NCBI RefSeq assembly: GCF_003937825.1
Contig: NZ_RSFW01000006.1
Location: forward strand, 223,187-287,186
Direction of reading: 5' to 3'
Length of the DNA stretch: 64,000 nucleotides
Source: Mesobacillus subterraneus
GTDB taxonomy: Bacteria; Bacillota; Bacilli; Bacillales; Cytobacillaceae
Part shown: positions 9,334-18,127 of the stretch, piece by piece
How positions within the stretch are numbered: the first letter of the stretch is position 1
How the letters are laid out: each line of letters opens with the position of its first letter
Notes under the pieces: model-generated
What the model was told of the DNA's origin: nothing
The model's input: only the letters and a program-made list of their open reading frames with translations
Databases searched by the model: none
Made by a program: the position numbers and the translations under genes

Positions 9334-10257
9334 TTAGATACCCCCGTTATAAATTTTTTTGCTTAAATATCGCTCGCTTCCATCCGGAAAAACTGTAACT
9401 ATATTTGTTCCGGATGAGGCTTTCCTGGCTTCGATCAATGCAGCATGCAAGACAGCACCGGATGAACTGGCCGCAAGGATTCCCTCCCTGGAAGCCAGCT
9501 GTTTCACCCGTTCGAATGCGTCTTCATCTGAGATGGTATGGATTTCGTCGAAGTAAGCCCTATCCATATAGCCTGGCAGAAATTCCATGCCAATGCCTTC
9601 TGTTTTGTGCGGACCTGACTGGCCGCCGTTAAGAATCGATCCTTCTGGTTCTACAATCACAGTCTTTACATCTGGATTTTTCTCTTTTAAGTACCTTGCT
9701 GTTCCCATGAAGGTACCACCTGTACCTGCTCCTGCTAAGAATATATCAATCTCTCCATCCAGATCTGCCCAAATCTCCGGACCCAGTGTTTTATAGTAGG
9801 TTTCGGGATTCGCCGGGTTGGAGAATTGCGAAGGCGAGTAGGAGCCAGGAATTTCCTTTAACAACTGTTCCGTTTTGCGGATTGCTCCTTCCATTCCTTG
9901 TGAAGTAGGAGTATGGATGATGTTTGCCCCAAGTGCCTTCATGATCGCCTGTTTTTCCAGACTGAACTTCTCCGGGACCACAAATATCACGTTAATTCCT
10001 TTATTGATTGCTGCCAGCGCCAATCCAATCCCAGTGTTGCCAGCAGTTGGTTCGATCAAAGTCCCTCCATGAGCTAATTTGCCTGTCTGGAATGCCTCAT
10101 TGATCAATTCCATTCCCAGCCGGTCTTTAATGCTTCCCCCAGGGTTGAGGTATTCCAATTTGGCAAACAAACGGACATTTTCGGGCAAATCGAATTGTGT
10201 CAACTCTATCATCGGTGTATGTCCGATCAGTTCATGGATGCTTCGATAAACCGTCAT
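9334..10257 (-). CDS. mccA: Cystathionine beta-synthase MccA (O-acetylserine-dependent)
   Basis: This is a 307-residue fold-type II PLP enzyme with the lysine in GGSIKDRLG (Lys44) and the substrate loop PTAGNTGIG. It is of the cysteine synthase/cystathionine beta-synthase family. In B. subtilis MccA (YrhA) joins O-acetylserine and homocysteine to cystathionine. It sits between luxS (12 bases upstream) and mccB, which directs the assignment to reverse transsulfuration rather than CysK. RBS is AGGAGAGAGTGAA. Confidence 0.9.
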   Translation of the reverse strand: MTVYRSIHELIGHTPMIELTQFDLPENVRLFAKLEYLNPGGSIKDRLGMELINEAFQTGKLAHGGTLIEPTAGNTGIGLALAAINKGINVIFVVPEKFSLEKQAIMKALGANIIHTPTSQGMEGAIRKTEQLLKEIPGSYSPSQFSNPANPETYYKTLGPEIWADLDGEIDIFLAGAGTGGTFMGTARYLKEKNPDVKTVIVEPEGSILNGGQSGPHKTEGIGMEFLPGYMDRAYFDEIHTISDEDAFERVKQLASREGILAASSSGAVLHAALIEARKASSGTNIVTVFPDGSERYLSKKIYNGGI

Positions 10258-10269
10258 TTCACTCTCTCC

Positions 10270-10737
10270 TTATTCTGCAAATACCTGGCGCCACTCATCT
10301 TTCTTCTCAAGCATCTTAGCAGCGATCTCCTTGGCTCCCTCGAGACTGTGGCTCGCTGCCCATCCGCATTGAATTTCATTGCAGGCAGGGACTTCGTCTG
10401 CAGCCAGTACATCATTCAAGGTTTCTTCCAGAACCTCGAGAATGTTATCATAATCATCATGATTGATTACCGATAAATAAAAGCCAGTTTGGCATCCCAT
10501 TGGACTGATATCGACGACTGTGTCGTGATGATTGCGGATATTCTCTGCCATCAGGTGTTCCAAAGAGTGGAGACCTGGCATTTCCATATGTTCCTGATTC
10601 GGCTGGCAAAAACGGAGATCATACTTATGTATGACATCGCCGTTTGCACCCTTTGTGGTACCTGCCAAACGGACATATGGCGCGACAACCTTTGTATGAT
10701 CCAAATTAAAGCTTTCAACATTCATTTTCTTGACCAT
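10270..10737 (-). CDS. luxS: S-ribosylhomocysteine lyase LuxS (AI-2 synthase)
   Basis: LuxS splits S-ribosylhomocysteine to homocysteine and DPD, the precursor of autoinducer-2. Metal ligands His57, His61 and Cys124 with Glu60 (HSLEH ... QCGWA) and the second catalytic Cys82 (MGCQTG) are all present in this 155-residue protein, the usual length. The start overlaps the mtnN stop (TAATG). In B. subtilis luxS lies elsewhere; here it is placed between mtnN and mccA, so each step from SAH to cysteine is in one transcript. Confidence 0.95.
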   Translation of the reverse strand: MVKKMNVESFNLDHTKVVAPYVRLAGTTKGANGDVIHKYDLRFCQPNQEHMEMPGLHSLEHLMAENIRNHHDTVVDISPMGCQTGFYLSVINHDDYDNILEVLEETLNDVLAADEVPACNEIQCGWAASHSLEGAKEIAAKMLEKKDEWRQVFAE

Positions 10738-11435
10738 TATTTCTTCAGCTCCTCTAACATTAGTAAAATCAATTCTGCGGAATTTTTAGCGGCCGTAACA
10801 AGGTATTGGTCGAATGATATATTCGAGTCCTTTCCGGCGATATCGGATAGCGACCTGATAATCACAAAAGGAATGGCAAACTGGTGTGCCACCTGCGCGA
10901 TTGCAGCAGCTTCCATTTCTGCCGCGTATAGATCCGGCAGCTTTGAACGGATGAAGTCTACCCTTGCAGGATCATTCATGAACGAATCCCCTGAAGCAAT
11001 CAAGCCCTTCATGACCTTGATGTCCTTGATCTGCTCTGCGCTTTTAACTGCGACATCGACCAGATTTTCATCCGGTGCGAAATATGCCGGCATTCTTGGG
11101 ACCTGCCCGTATTCGTATCCAAAAATGGTCACATCCACGTCATGATGCCTAACCTCTGTTGAAATCACAACATCGCCCACATTCAGCTCCTCGTGGAACC
11201 CACCTGCAGACCCTGTATTGATGATAAAATCTGGCTGATATTCTTGAACCATAATTGCCGTCCCCATGGCTGCGTTCACTTTGCCGATTCCTGACTTCAG
11301 CAATACAACCTCAAGGCCATCAATTTTCCCAAGGTAAAAATCACTTCCTGCCAGATTGGTATCTTCCCTGTCCTGAAGTTTGCTGCGAAGCAGCTCCACT
11401 TCTTCATCCATTGCCCCGATAATTCCAACTCTCAT
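10737..11435 (-). CDS. mtnN: 5'-methylthioadenosine/S-adenosylhomocysteine nucleosidase
   Basis: The 232-residue protein starts [14 protein letters not shown] and has the family motifs [21 protein letters not shown] and RSLSDIAG. It removes adenine from S-adenosylhomocysteine and methylthioadenosine. Its product S-ribosylhomocysteine is the LuxS substrate, and luxS follows with a one-base overlap. RBS is TAGGAGAGTCGTAGCT. Confidence 0.95.
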   Translation of the reverse strand: MRVGIIGAMDEEVELLRSKLQDREDTNLAGSDFYLGKIDGLEVVLLKSGIGKVNAAMGTAIMVQEYQPDFIINTGSAGGFHEELNVGDVVISTEVRHHDVDVTIFGYEYGQVPRMPAYFAPDENLVDVAVKSAEQIKDIKVMKGLIASGDSFMNDPARVDFIRSKLPDLYAAEMEAAAIAQVAHQFAIPFVIIRSLSDIAGKDSNISFDQYLVTAAKNSAELILLMLEELKK

Positions 11436-11459
11436 AGCTACGACTCTCCTAAACTATCG

Positions 11460-12107
11460 TTATTTTTTGCTTCCTTTCACGGCTTCCATCAGCCAAACAT
11501 AGGTATTTAACTTCTGGAACTCGACAAGGAAACCATTTTGCCGAAAGATCTCCTCCAAGACTTCAAGGGTTGTATAATACTCTCTCTGCAGATCCTCAAG
11601 GAGGTTTTCATATCCATGTTCCTTTACAAGTCTATGTCTTTCTTTGCGGTCATCTTCATTCAAATAAGCCGTATCTGCAAATACAATTTTTCCGCCATCT
11701 TCTAATAAATCAGCATACCGTTTTACCGCCGTGTCCTTTTCGGTATCCGTCAGATGGTGAAAAGCATATGTGCTGACAATTGAATCCACTTTTTCAGGCA
11801 GCTCAGGAAATTCAATAAAATCTCCATCATATAAAGAAAGATTCATGAAGCGCGCTTTTGTTTTCTCCCTCATGATTTTGGAAGGCTCGACTCCATATAC
11901 TTTCCTGCCAAGCGCAATCAATTTCTCCGTGAGATTTCCAGTACCGACGCCAAACTCAAGCACGATACCCTCCGACTTACTTGCCACCACGTCTAATATT
12001 TTATCATAATCTTCAAAAACTTCTTTATACTCAGCATCGTTACCTGAGACGGTTTCGTCATAAAACTCTGCCCAATCATCAAACAAAGGGATGAATTCCC
12101 TGCCCAT
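11460..12107 (-). CDS. yrrT: SAM-dependent methyltransferase YrrT
   Basis: The 215-residue class I methyltransferase begins MGREFIPLFDDWAEFYDETV and carries LEFGVGTGNLTEKL and STYAFHHLTD. These features and the place before mtnN match YrrT of B. subtilis. The substrate is not known. The ATG at 12107 follows CGGAGTGAAAAAA; an upstream frame to 12176 would run through the promoter region. It is the first gene of the operon. Confidence 0.88.
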   Translation of the reverse strand: MGREFIPLFDDWAEFYDETVSGNDAEYKEVFEDYDKILDVVASKSEGIVLEFGVGTGNLTEKLIALGRKVYGVEPSKIMREKTKARFMNLSLYDGDFIEFPELPEKVDSIVSTYAFHHLTDTEKDTAVKRYADLLEDGGKIVFADTAYLNEDDRKERHRLVKEHGYENLLEDLQREYYTTLEVLEEIFRQNGFLVEFQKLNTYVWLMEAVKGSKK

Positions 12108-12130
12108 TTTTTTCACTCCGTTTTTATATT

Positions 12131-12150
12131 TTATAATTCCTATAAGTATA
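12131..12150 (-). promoter_or_regulatory. Promoter -10 with possible CymR-type site for the yrrT operon
   Basis: On the minus strand TATACT (12150-12145) is followed by TATAGGAATTATAA. A GGAATTATA element beside the yrrT promoter recalls the CymR cysteine-repressor site known from B. subtilis, which represses this operon. I could not score a full site, and the -35 is poor. Confidence 0.35.
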
Positions 12151-12299
12151 CTATGAATTAAAACGTTATAGGTCACATATTAGCATACGAAGATTCTGAA
12201 ATCAATTTATAATTTCCGGAAAAGAATCCCTTCAACTGAAGAAAACAACAAGCTGGTAGTGTATACTTAATTTAATCATGAATTTTTCAGGGGGAAAAC

Positions 12300-12656
12300 A
12301 TGGGTAAGAGAATTCTGGTTGCTGAGGATGAAGTACGAATCAGCCATTTATTAAAAATGTATCTGGAAAGAGAAACATATACAGTTGAATTGGTTGCTGA
12401 CGGAGAACTGGCATTAAAGAAAGCTCTATCGGAATCATTCGACCTCATCATCCTGGATATATTAATGCCAGGTAGAGATGGCTTTTCTGTTTTAGAGGAA
12501 GTAAGAAAAACGAAAACCACTCCCGTCATCATGCTTTCTGCCAAAGGTGAGTCTCAGGATTTGAAACGAGGAGAAGAGTTAGGAGCGAACGAATACATCC
12601 TGAAACCGTTCAGTCCTCGGGATGTCGTCACAAAAATAAACGCACTGCTAAGCTAA
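12300..12656 (+). CDS. Stand-alone receiver-domain response regulator
   Basis: A 118-residue receiver domain: acidic residues AEDE near position 9, phospho-acceptor Asp53 (LIILDILMPG), and Lys in ILKPFSPRD. It ends right after the last helix, so there is no DNA-binding output. The sequence is closer to OmpR-class receivers (KPFSPRDVV) than to CheY. No histidine kinase is adjacent. RBS is AGGGGGAAAAC. It is a single gene, convergent with the peptidase at 12727. Confidence 0.85.
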   Translation: MGKRILVAEDEVRISHLLKMYLERETYTVELVADGELALKKALSESFDLIILDILMPGRDGFSVLEEVRKTKTTPVIMLSAKGESQDLKRGEELGANEYILKPFSPRDVVTKINALLS

Positions 12657-12664
12657 GAAATGCA

Positions 12665-12688
12665 AAGCCCTCCATCCACGGAGGGCTC
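12665..12688. terminator. Hairpin terminator between convergent genes
   Basis: AGCCCTCC / GGAGGGCT stem after the receiver gene. The T-rich tail is short in both directions. Confidence 0.6.
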
Positions 12689-12726
12689 TTCAAATTAATT
12701 ATGTAATACGTCGAGCTGCTTACTAT

Positions 12727-13368
12727 CTAAGGATTTTTCCCTCTCCGCACTTCATTGATCGCTCCGCATAATTCGATTTCATTGCCATTGACAATGATTC
12801 CATCTTCTTCTCCACAAGCAAAAATGCTGGAGTCGTGAACCATTGAGTAATCAAGAATGGCTCCCTGCTGCTGATCATAGGATTCCCAGTGGGGAAAAAA
12901 TTCAAAAACAACCAGCCCCAACCCGTCTAACTGGTCCAATTGCACCTCGTTTTCATCAAAGTACTTGGCTATTTGGATTGTTTCACACATAATTATACTC
13001 CCCGCGCTTACTCCAATCAACGGCTTACCGCTTTCAGCCATCTGCTTGATCAGGGGCAGAACACCCTTTTCCTTTAAGTTCTTCATAAAATAATAGGTAT
13101 TGCCCCCAGAGAGAAAAATTCCATCACAGTTGGATAATTCTTCTACTATATTCTCCTGGCATTCCTGGTCCACATCCACATAAAGAAACTCTGTAACTCC
13201 TAACGCTTCAAGTTCCGGTTTGGCCATGGAGAAATACTTTTTATCCCAATCAGTTTGGGATGGGATGTATGCAAGCTTAAATCCTTCACTGCCAATCAGC
13301 TTCGAAATCTTCTCTTTTAAAAAAGGATTTTTCACGCGCACATTACTTAATAAAGCCAATCTGTACAT
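12727..13368 (-). CDS. Peptidase S51 family protein (PepE/dipeptidase E-like)
   Basis: The 213-residue protein has the class I glutamine-amidotransferase-like fold with nucleophile Ser121 in GVSAGS and the FLSGGNTYYF strand-turn, as in peptidase E (alpha-aspartyl dipeptidase) relatives. Some family members act on cyanophycin or other peptides, so the substrate is open. The ATG at 13368 follows AGAGGTGTGAAT; a longer frame to 13503 would cover the MFS terminator. Confidence 0.8.
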   Translation of the reverse strand: MYRLALLSNVRVKNPFLKEKISKLIGSEGFKLAYIPSQTDWDKKYFSMAKPELEALGVTEFLYVDVDQECQENIVEELSNCDGIFLSGGNTYYFMKNLKEKGVLPLIKQMAESGKPLIGVSAGSIIMCETIQIAKYFDENEVQLDQLDGLGLVVFEFFPHWESYDQQQGAILDYSMVHDSSIFACGEEDGIIVNGNEIELCGAINEVRRGKNP

Positions 13369-13442
13369 ATTCACACCTCTGATTTTACATCGATATATAA
13401 ATAATGTTTCGTCATAAACATCGGATGTTCCTCTGCAGAAAA

Positions 13443-13468
13443 GCAAAAAGCCCGACTGAAAGTCAGGC
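13443..13468 (-). terminator. Terminator of the MFS gene
   Basis: GCCTGAC / GTCGGGC stem on the minus strand followed by TTTTTGCTTTT, 10 bases after the stop. Confidence 0.8.
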
Positions 13469-13477
13469 ACGCCACAT

Positions 13478-14770
13478 TTACTTCCTGTTTGCCCAAATAA
13501 CAAAGGGGATCAGGATGAGCGACAGAATGCCGCCAGCAAGTGACAGGAAGGCAAAACTGGAATTGGCTACTACCATACCGGAAAGCATACCGCCCGTTGC
13601 TCCGGATAAGGCAACCATCACATCAATACTACCCTGCATTTTAGCGCGGTTGACCGGATTGGTTGCGTCGACAAGCAACGCTGTTCCGCTGATCAAACCA
13701 AAGTTCCAGCCTAGGCCGAGAAGGATCAGCGCGAGTGTAATCCAAAGCATCGATTCACCTGGTGCAATGGAAGCCACTACCCCCGAAATCAACAGTGTCA
13801 CACCTGACGCGATCGCCATCGTCTTACGGCCGATTTTATCGACTAAAACGCCCGTCAATAGGGATGGCAAATACATTGCTCCGATATGGAATCCAATTAC
13901 CATTCCGACTGCACTTAAACCATGCCCGTGGTGGCCCATATGGACCGGTGTCATGGTCATGATCGCGACCATCACAAGCTGGGAAAGTACCATGATTAAA
14001 GCGGCAACCCCAATCCCGCGCCTATCAGTCGAATAGGTTTCTTCAATATAATCTTTAGCTTTGCTGGCATTCCGCTCGGCCAGCGCAATGGCCCTTGCTA
14101 CAACAAATGGGTCAGGGCGAAGGAAAAACAACAGCACCAACCCGGCTATGATATAGGCTGCAGCTGCCAGAATGAATGGTCCTGACAAGGCAGGGACCCC
14201 GACTGACAAAGCAAACTCTCCCATCGCCTCAACCAGGTTAGGGCCGGCAACCGCGCCGAAAGTAGTCGACACCATTGCAATACTGATCGCTGTTGCACGC
14301 TGCTTCTCATTCGCTAAATCTGTACCTGCATATCGAGCTTGCAGATTTGTCGCGCTGCCTGCACCATAAATCAAAAGTGAAGCAAAAAGAAGATAGATGT
14401 TATTGGTCACTGCAGCGAAGATGACACCAATAGCCCCAATGCCCCCTGTTAAAAAACCAGAAGCCAAACCTGCCCGCCTGCCATACCGCTGCGAAAGCCT
14501 GCCGACAACCAGGGCGGCTCCTGCCGAACCGAGGGTAAATAGGGCGGTAGGCAAACCGGCCACTGTATCGGTACCGAGCATATCCCTTGCCAGCAAAGCA
14601 CCGACGGTAATGCCTGCAGCCAAGCCAGCACCACCAAATATTTGGGACAGGACCACAATCAGAAGGGTCTTTTTATACAGTGCTTTTTGTTTCTCAGGTG
14701 ATTCTATATAGCTCTGCAGCCAGGCTGGCTGGTCATTTATGGCCGCTGCATCGTCAGACTGTTGTTTCAT
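13478..14770 (-). CDS. Major facilitator superfamily transporter
   Basis: This 430-residue protein has twelve predicted membrane helices, the first near residue 35. The loop 2-3 motif GRLSQRYGRRAG and its half-repeat VDKIGRKT after helix 8 are diagnostic of MFS carriers. A His-rich MGHHGHG segment sits in the loop of the second half. It is probably an efflux permease; the substrate cannot be read from sequence. It is a single gene with RBS AGAGAGAGCTGAGAT. Confidence 0.85.
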   Translation of the reverse strand: MKQQSDDAAAINDQPAWLQSYIESPEKQKALYKKTLLIVVLSQIFGGAGLAAGITVGALLARDMLGTDTVAGLPTALFTLGSAGAALVVGRLSQRYGRRAGLASGFLTGGIGAIGVIFAAVTNNIYLLFASLLIYGAGSATNLQARYAGTDLANEKQRATAISIAMVSTTFGAVAGPNLVEAMGEFALSVGVPALSGPFILAAAAYIIAGLVLLFFLRPDPFVVARAIALAERNASKAKDYIEETYSTDRRGIGVAALIMVLSQLVMVAIMTMTPVHMGHHGHGLSAVGMVIGFHIGAMYLPSLLTGVLVDKIGRKTMAIASGVTLLISGVVASIAPGESMLWITLALILLGLGWNFGLISGTALLVDATNPVNRAKMQGSIDVMVALSGATGGMLSGMVVANSSFAFLSLAGGILSLILIPFVIWANRK

Positions 14771-14902
14771 ATCTCAGCTCTCTCTTTCTGAATATCATTT
14801 GTAACTACATAATACCACTTCAGGTATATTATAAGTGCACTTTCTACCTGCCTTTTAAAAAAAAATATATTTAGGTGAAAACCGCAAAGTTATTCGAACT
14901 TA

Positions 14903-15310
14903 TTAATTCTTCCCTGATTGATTCTGATAATTCCTGATGATCATTCCCGATGACTTGATCATCCCCATCTGTTCATAATAGGGCTGCAGGTTTTCGTCAC
15001 ACATCAGGTCAATCATATAAGTGCCCTCCAGCTCTTTAAGCATCCGACTTACCAGCTCCTTGCCAACCCCCTTGTTATGATATGCTGGCAATACCTCTAG
15101 AAATGGAATATAAGCGGAAAGAGTATGATCTGTTATGGCTGTAATAAAGCCAATTACCCTATTTGCTTCCTCATCTACCGCAATGATGACTTTATCACTT
15201 TTCTTTAGCAATTGGATATGAGTTTCTGTGTCAGGAGCATCCGGCCAACCGACAAAGAATCCTTCCAGCATTCCAGCTGAAATCCCCGCGGCATTATTTT
15301 TATATATCAT
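14903..15310 (-). CDS. GNAT family N-acetyltransferase
   Basis: This 135-residue GNAT protein has the acetyl-CoA loop NKGVGKELV in motif A and LEVLPAYH before it. The substrate is unknown. The ATG at 15310 follows GGGGGATTATC and lies 10 bases after the stop of another GNAT gene, so the two are probably co-transcribed. Confidence 0.85.
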   Translation of the reverse strand: MIYKNNAAGISAGMLEGFFVGWPDAPDTETHIQLLKKSDKVIIAVDEEANRVIGFITAITDHTLSAYIPFLEVLPAYHNKGVGKELVSRMLKELEGTYMIDLMCDENLQPYYEQMGMIKSSGMIIRNYQNQSGKN

Positions 15311-15320
15311 GATAATCCCC

Positions 15321-15776
15321 CTATCGATGGCCGTCTTTACGTGCCTGGATATACCCATAATAGGCATAAGTCCCATTCTGACTCAAATCTTTAACCTCGA
15401 ACCCGCATTTTTTATAGAAACTGAAATTATTGGCAGATGTATGGGCAAACCAGTCTCCGTGAGGCAATTTTTGCAGGCAAAGTTCCACCAGCTTTTGGCC
15501 AATGCCTTTACCGCGGTACTCCGATAGGATTGCTAGATCCATGATATTGGCGGCCATGATTTTATCAGAAATAACCCTGACCATTCCGACCATTTCCTCC
15601 TGGTCCCATACCGTGAATGCCCAAGTTGAATTCTCGAAAATCAGCGTAAACTTTTCCTTCTGCCATTCTGGCGTATTCCTTACCCAGCCGGCATCCTTGA
15701 ACAATTTCTCCACCATCTCTGCAGGAACCCCTTCTGTTCCTTCTAGGATAACCAGTCCGTTAAAATACTGATACAT
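15321..15776 (-). CDS. GNAT family N-acetyltransferase
   Basis: This 151-residue protein has the motif A acetyl-CoA loop YRGKGIGQKLVE and the C-terminal FYKKCGFE strand-helix typical of GNAT enzymes. It is the first gene of a two-GNAT operon. RBS is GGGGGAAATCATTT. The acceptor substrate is unknown. Confidence 0.87.
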   Translation of the reverse strand: MYQYFNGLVILEGTEGVPAEMVEKLFKDAGWVRNTPEWQKEKFTLIFENSTWAFTVWDQEEMVGMVRVISDKIMAANIMDLAILSEYRGKGIGQKLVELCLQKLPHGDWFAHTSANNFSFYKKCGFEVKDLSQNGTYAYYGYIQARKDGHR

Positions 15777-15906
15777 AAATGATTTCCCCCTTTTTTATAA
15801 GGGATTATATTCTTTGCAATAGATGGAATATCCTGCCAATTTTACCATTTGGGATTGACTGTTTAATTTACTCCATAGTAGCAAAGCCTAATTTCAGGAG
15901 GTGTGT

Positions 15907-16071
15907 ATGATGGTAAGAATCCACAATCCAGTAACCGGTGATAAACGCAAAAGAGGGATAGACGGACAGCTGCACGGAGGAATGCTCGAAACTGCTGACG
16001 AGTTTTTCGATTCGATCTTCCAGCAAAAAGCAAAGAAACAGGACGAATCGGAACCTGATGAACAAAAATAA
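15907..16071 (+). CDS. Small uncharacterised protein (54 aa)
   Basis: Two adjacent ATG codons (15907, 15910) follow a strong AGGAGGTGTGT site. The product is hydrophilic, with a basic start (HNPVTGDKRKRG) and an acidic, Lys-rich tail ending DESEPDEQK; no signal or membrane segment. It has its own terminator that overlaps the stop codon. I do not recognise the family, but the RBS and terminator make it a convincing gene. It lies beside yneF on the other strand. Confidence 0.65.
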   Translation: MMVRIHNPVTGDKRKRGIDGQLHGGMLETADEFFDSIFQQKAKKQDESEPDEQK

Positions 16072-16095
16072 CGCCTGGTTGGCGTTATTTTTTAT
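16067..16095 (+). terminator. Terminator of the 54-aa gene
   Basis: AATAACGCC / GGCGTTATT perfect stem, loop 5, followed by TTTTTT. Confidence 0.9.
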
Positions 16096-16138
16096 ACATT
16101 CAATACAACATTGATCATCCTGGCTACCAGCCCATAAA

Positions 16139-16168
16139 GAAAAGCACCCATTGAATTGGGTGCTTTTC
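16139..16168 (-). terminator. Terminator after yneF
   Basis: AAAGCACCCA / TGGGTGCTTT stem just after the yneF stop, with TTTTCTTTAT on the minus strand. Confidence 0.85.
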
Positions 16169-16173
16169 CTCTA

Positions 16174-16389
16174 TTATTTTCCTGTCTGCTTGTTCATTGC
16201 TGACATCATTTGATTGATTTTCTTCTGGGATGGTTTCATTCCCATTTGCATCATCATCATTTTAAGCATTTGTTCATTGATTGGCGGATTCTTCTTCAGG
16301 TAGCTCTCCATATATCTGCGAGCAATGAAAAATCCTAGCGCTACACCGGCAAGCAATGCCAGGAAGCCAACTAGAATATAAGTCCACAT
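16174..16389 (-). CDS. yneF: UPF0154 membrane protein YneF
   Basis: This is a 71-residue protein with a single N-terminal membrane helix (about 3-25) and a Met-rich cytoplasmic tail ([20 protein letters not shown]). Both the length and this tail are diagnostic of YneF/UPF0154. It lies directly after sirA as in B. subtilis. Function is unknown. RBS is GAAGGAGGAAG. Confidence 0.93.
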   Translation of the reverse strand: MWTYILVGFLALLAGVALGFFIARRYMESYLKKNPPINEQMLKMMMMQMGMKPSQKKINQMMSAMNKQTGK

Positions 16390-16489
16390 AAAAAACTTCC
16401 TCCTTCATGTTGTCTAACATACAGTGTACTAAACCAAAAGCTATTATACAATATCTGTCGATTTTTTTCTCTATAATTTCATCATATAT

Positions 16490-16930
16490 TTATATATATT
16501 TTCGTTCCTTGATCGGCTTTAGCCAGCCGTATTTTGTTGAATCTAGGTCAATTGCCAAAAAAGAAGACTCGCATTTGCGGAGGATTTCAAAAAATACTGT
16601 CTCTGCGTCAACGGGGCCGCGTGAATCCAATTCAAGCCATCTATCATGGACCTTTAATGTCGCTGAGCTATTATTAGATTTATTTTCAAAAATATAAACT
16701 CCGTCTTCCAGTTTAAATCCTTTTACTTTAGAAAGCTGTTGATGCAGCAGCTGATGGATGCGCAGTACAGGTATCGATTTCGTAACAAATCCGACCTGTT
16801 TCGCGAGGATTGATTTTAATTCGCCGTTTGCTTGACTATATTCCAAAAACAATTGATAAAACATCCGTTCTCGACCAAAATAATGAGAGGCAAATTCATC
16901 TTCAATTAGATATAGCTGGTAGGATCTCAC
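16490..16930 (-). CDS. sirA: Sporulation inhibitor of replication SirA
   Basis: SirA binds DnaA domain I and blocks new rounds of replication when cells enter sporulation. The 146-residue product shares the family's start (YLIEDEFASHYFGRE) and end (KYGWLKPIKERKYI), close to my recollection of B. subtilis SirA. The start is GTG behind GGAGGGGATCTA. Upstream lies a -10 TATAAT with a Spo0A-type box over the -35 region, which fits direct activation by Spo0A~P. Confidence 0.92.
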   Translation of the reverse strand: MRSYQLYLIEDEFASHYFGRERMFYQLFLEYSQANGELKSILAKQVGFVTKSIPVLRIHQLLHQQLSKVKGFKLEDGVYIFENKSNNSSATLKVHDRWLELDSRGPVDAETVFFEILRKCESSFLAIDLDSTKYGWLKPIKERKYI

Positions 16931-16964
16931 TAGATCCCCTCCTCTGCAGACAAGCTTTTATTTT

Positions 16965-17030
16965 ATTATAGGAAAACGTTTGGCCTGCGTTTGTCTAAAG
17001 ATGCTGCAAAAATCAACTAATTTTGTCGAA
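16965..17030 (-). promoter_or_regulatory. sirA promoter with two 0A boxes
   Basis: TATAAT on the minus strand at 16970-16965. A TTTGTCTAA box (plus-strand reading, 16990-16998; one mismatch to TTTGTCRAA) lies 19 bases upstream at the -35 place. A perfect TTTGTCGAA lies at 17022-17030. This arrangement resembles promoters activated by Spo0A through contact with SigA. The azoR gene is divergent, so the boxes could affect both. Confidence 0.6.
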
Positions 17031-17174
17031 TTCAAAACTTTCTTACATTTAATTATAAATTTTCCCATTTAAATTGTCACGGAATTAGAAAACTGCCAAA
17101 TTGTTCAGCTGAAATGGAATACTTGCCGATTTACAGGGGAATATATCATTGTTGAAAAGAAAGAGAAAGGATGA

Positions 17175-17816
17175 ATGAATTTGGCTACCGTACTTTATAT
17201 TACAGCAAATCCTAAACCCGTGGAGGAATCCTTCGGTCTATCTGTCGGAGAGGAATTCCTCAAAGCTTATCGCGAAAACAACCCTGATGATGAAGTCATC
17301 AGACTTGATCTTTATAAAATGGATATTCCGCTAATTGATACAGATGTTTTCAGCGGCTGGGGGAAGTTGCAACAGGGTTCTGCATTTGATCAGTTAAGCG
17401 ACGACGAAAAGCATAAGGTCAGTGCCATAAACACGCTGACAGACCAGTTTATCTCTGGTGATAAATATATTTTCGTAACACCTTTCTGGAATTTCAGCTT
17501 TCCTCCTAAGATGAAAGCTTATATTGATAATATCGCAATTGCCGGCAAAACCTTCAAGTACACTGCTGATGGGCCTGTAGGCTTGCTGGGCGGCAAGAAA
17601 TCCCTCCATATCCAGGCTCGCGGCGGAATCTATTCAGAAGGTCCAGCGAAGGATCTTGAATTCGGCGACCGTTACCTTCGTGCCGTTTTAGCATTCATGG
17701 GTATCACCGATATTGAAACACTGGCAATTGAAGGCATGGCGGCAATGCCAGATAAAGCACAGGAAATCAAGCAGCAAGCCATCCAGCGCGCCAATGAGCT
17801 GGCAAAACAATTTTAA
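17175..17816 (+). CDS. azoR: FMN-dependent NADH-azoreductase
   Basis: The 213-residue flavodoxin-fold protein starts with [17 protein letters not shown] and has [19 protein letters not shown] and LHIQARGG. These are hallmarks of AzoR/AcpD, which reduces azo bonds and quinones with NAD(P)H. The start at 17175 is behind AAAGG; an out-of-frame ATG lies at 17171. It is a single gene with a strong terminator, divergent from sirA. Confidence 0.9.
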   Translation: MNLATVLYITANPKPVEESFGLSVGEEFLKAYRENNPDDEVIRLDLYKMDIPLIDTDVFSGWGKLQQGSAFDQLSDDEKHKVSAINTLTDQFISGDKYIFVTPFWNFSFPPKMKAYIDNIAIAGKTFKYTADGPVGLLGGKKSLHIQARGGIYSEGPAKDLEFGDRYLRAVLAFMGITDIETLAIEGMAAMPDKAQEIKQQAIQRANELAKQF

Positions 17817-17821
17817 CAACA

Positions 17822-17848
17822 AAAAAAGCCTGGAAACAGGCTTTTTTT
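17822..17848. terminator. Terminator of azoR
   Basis: AAAAAGCCTG / CAGGCTTTTT with GAAA loop and T8 run. It may also end the small minus-strand gene at 17854. Confidence 0.9.
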
Positions 17849-17853
17849 CTTAC

Positions 17854-18003
17854 TTATTTTATTCCGTCCAAAGGAATCTCTTTGCGATGGTCGAAACTGA
17901 ATAAAGTCCCTTCAGCAATCGCCTGTTCTTCTGCAGCCCCCTGCTGTGCAGCCTGGTTCAGTACCGCACCTTCCAATGGAATATCCTTTCCATATTCGAA
18001 CAT
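17854..18003 (-). CDS. Small uncharacterised protein (49 aa) with a repeated motif
   Basis: The ATG at 18003 follows AGGAGGTGTATGCA. The product has KDIPLEG near the start and KEIPLDG near the end around an Ala/Gln/Glu-rich centre (LNQAAQQGAAEEQAIAEG). No membrane segment or signal. Not recognised. The strong RBS and flanking terminator support a real gene. Confidence 0.6.
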   Translation of the reverse strand: MFEYGKDIPLEGAVLNQAAQQGAAEEQAIAEGTLFSFDHRKEIPLDGIK

Positions 18004-18127
18004 TGCATACACCTCCTGATATTTAGTATAGGTATTTGTTACTAATATATTTACCATGTTAAGTCTTTTTTCCTGCTGACTTGGGAAATTTTTTATATTT
18101 ATATAGATATGATTACAAAATAAAAAA

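Noticed and set aside
10489..11145. 218-codon plus-strand reading frame
   Set aside because: It is antisense to luxS and mtnN, both of which have complete active sites.
13404..14036. 210-codon plus-strand reading frame
   Set aside because: It lies opposite the MFS gene, has no RBS and its composition is that of the reverse strand of a membrane protein.
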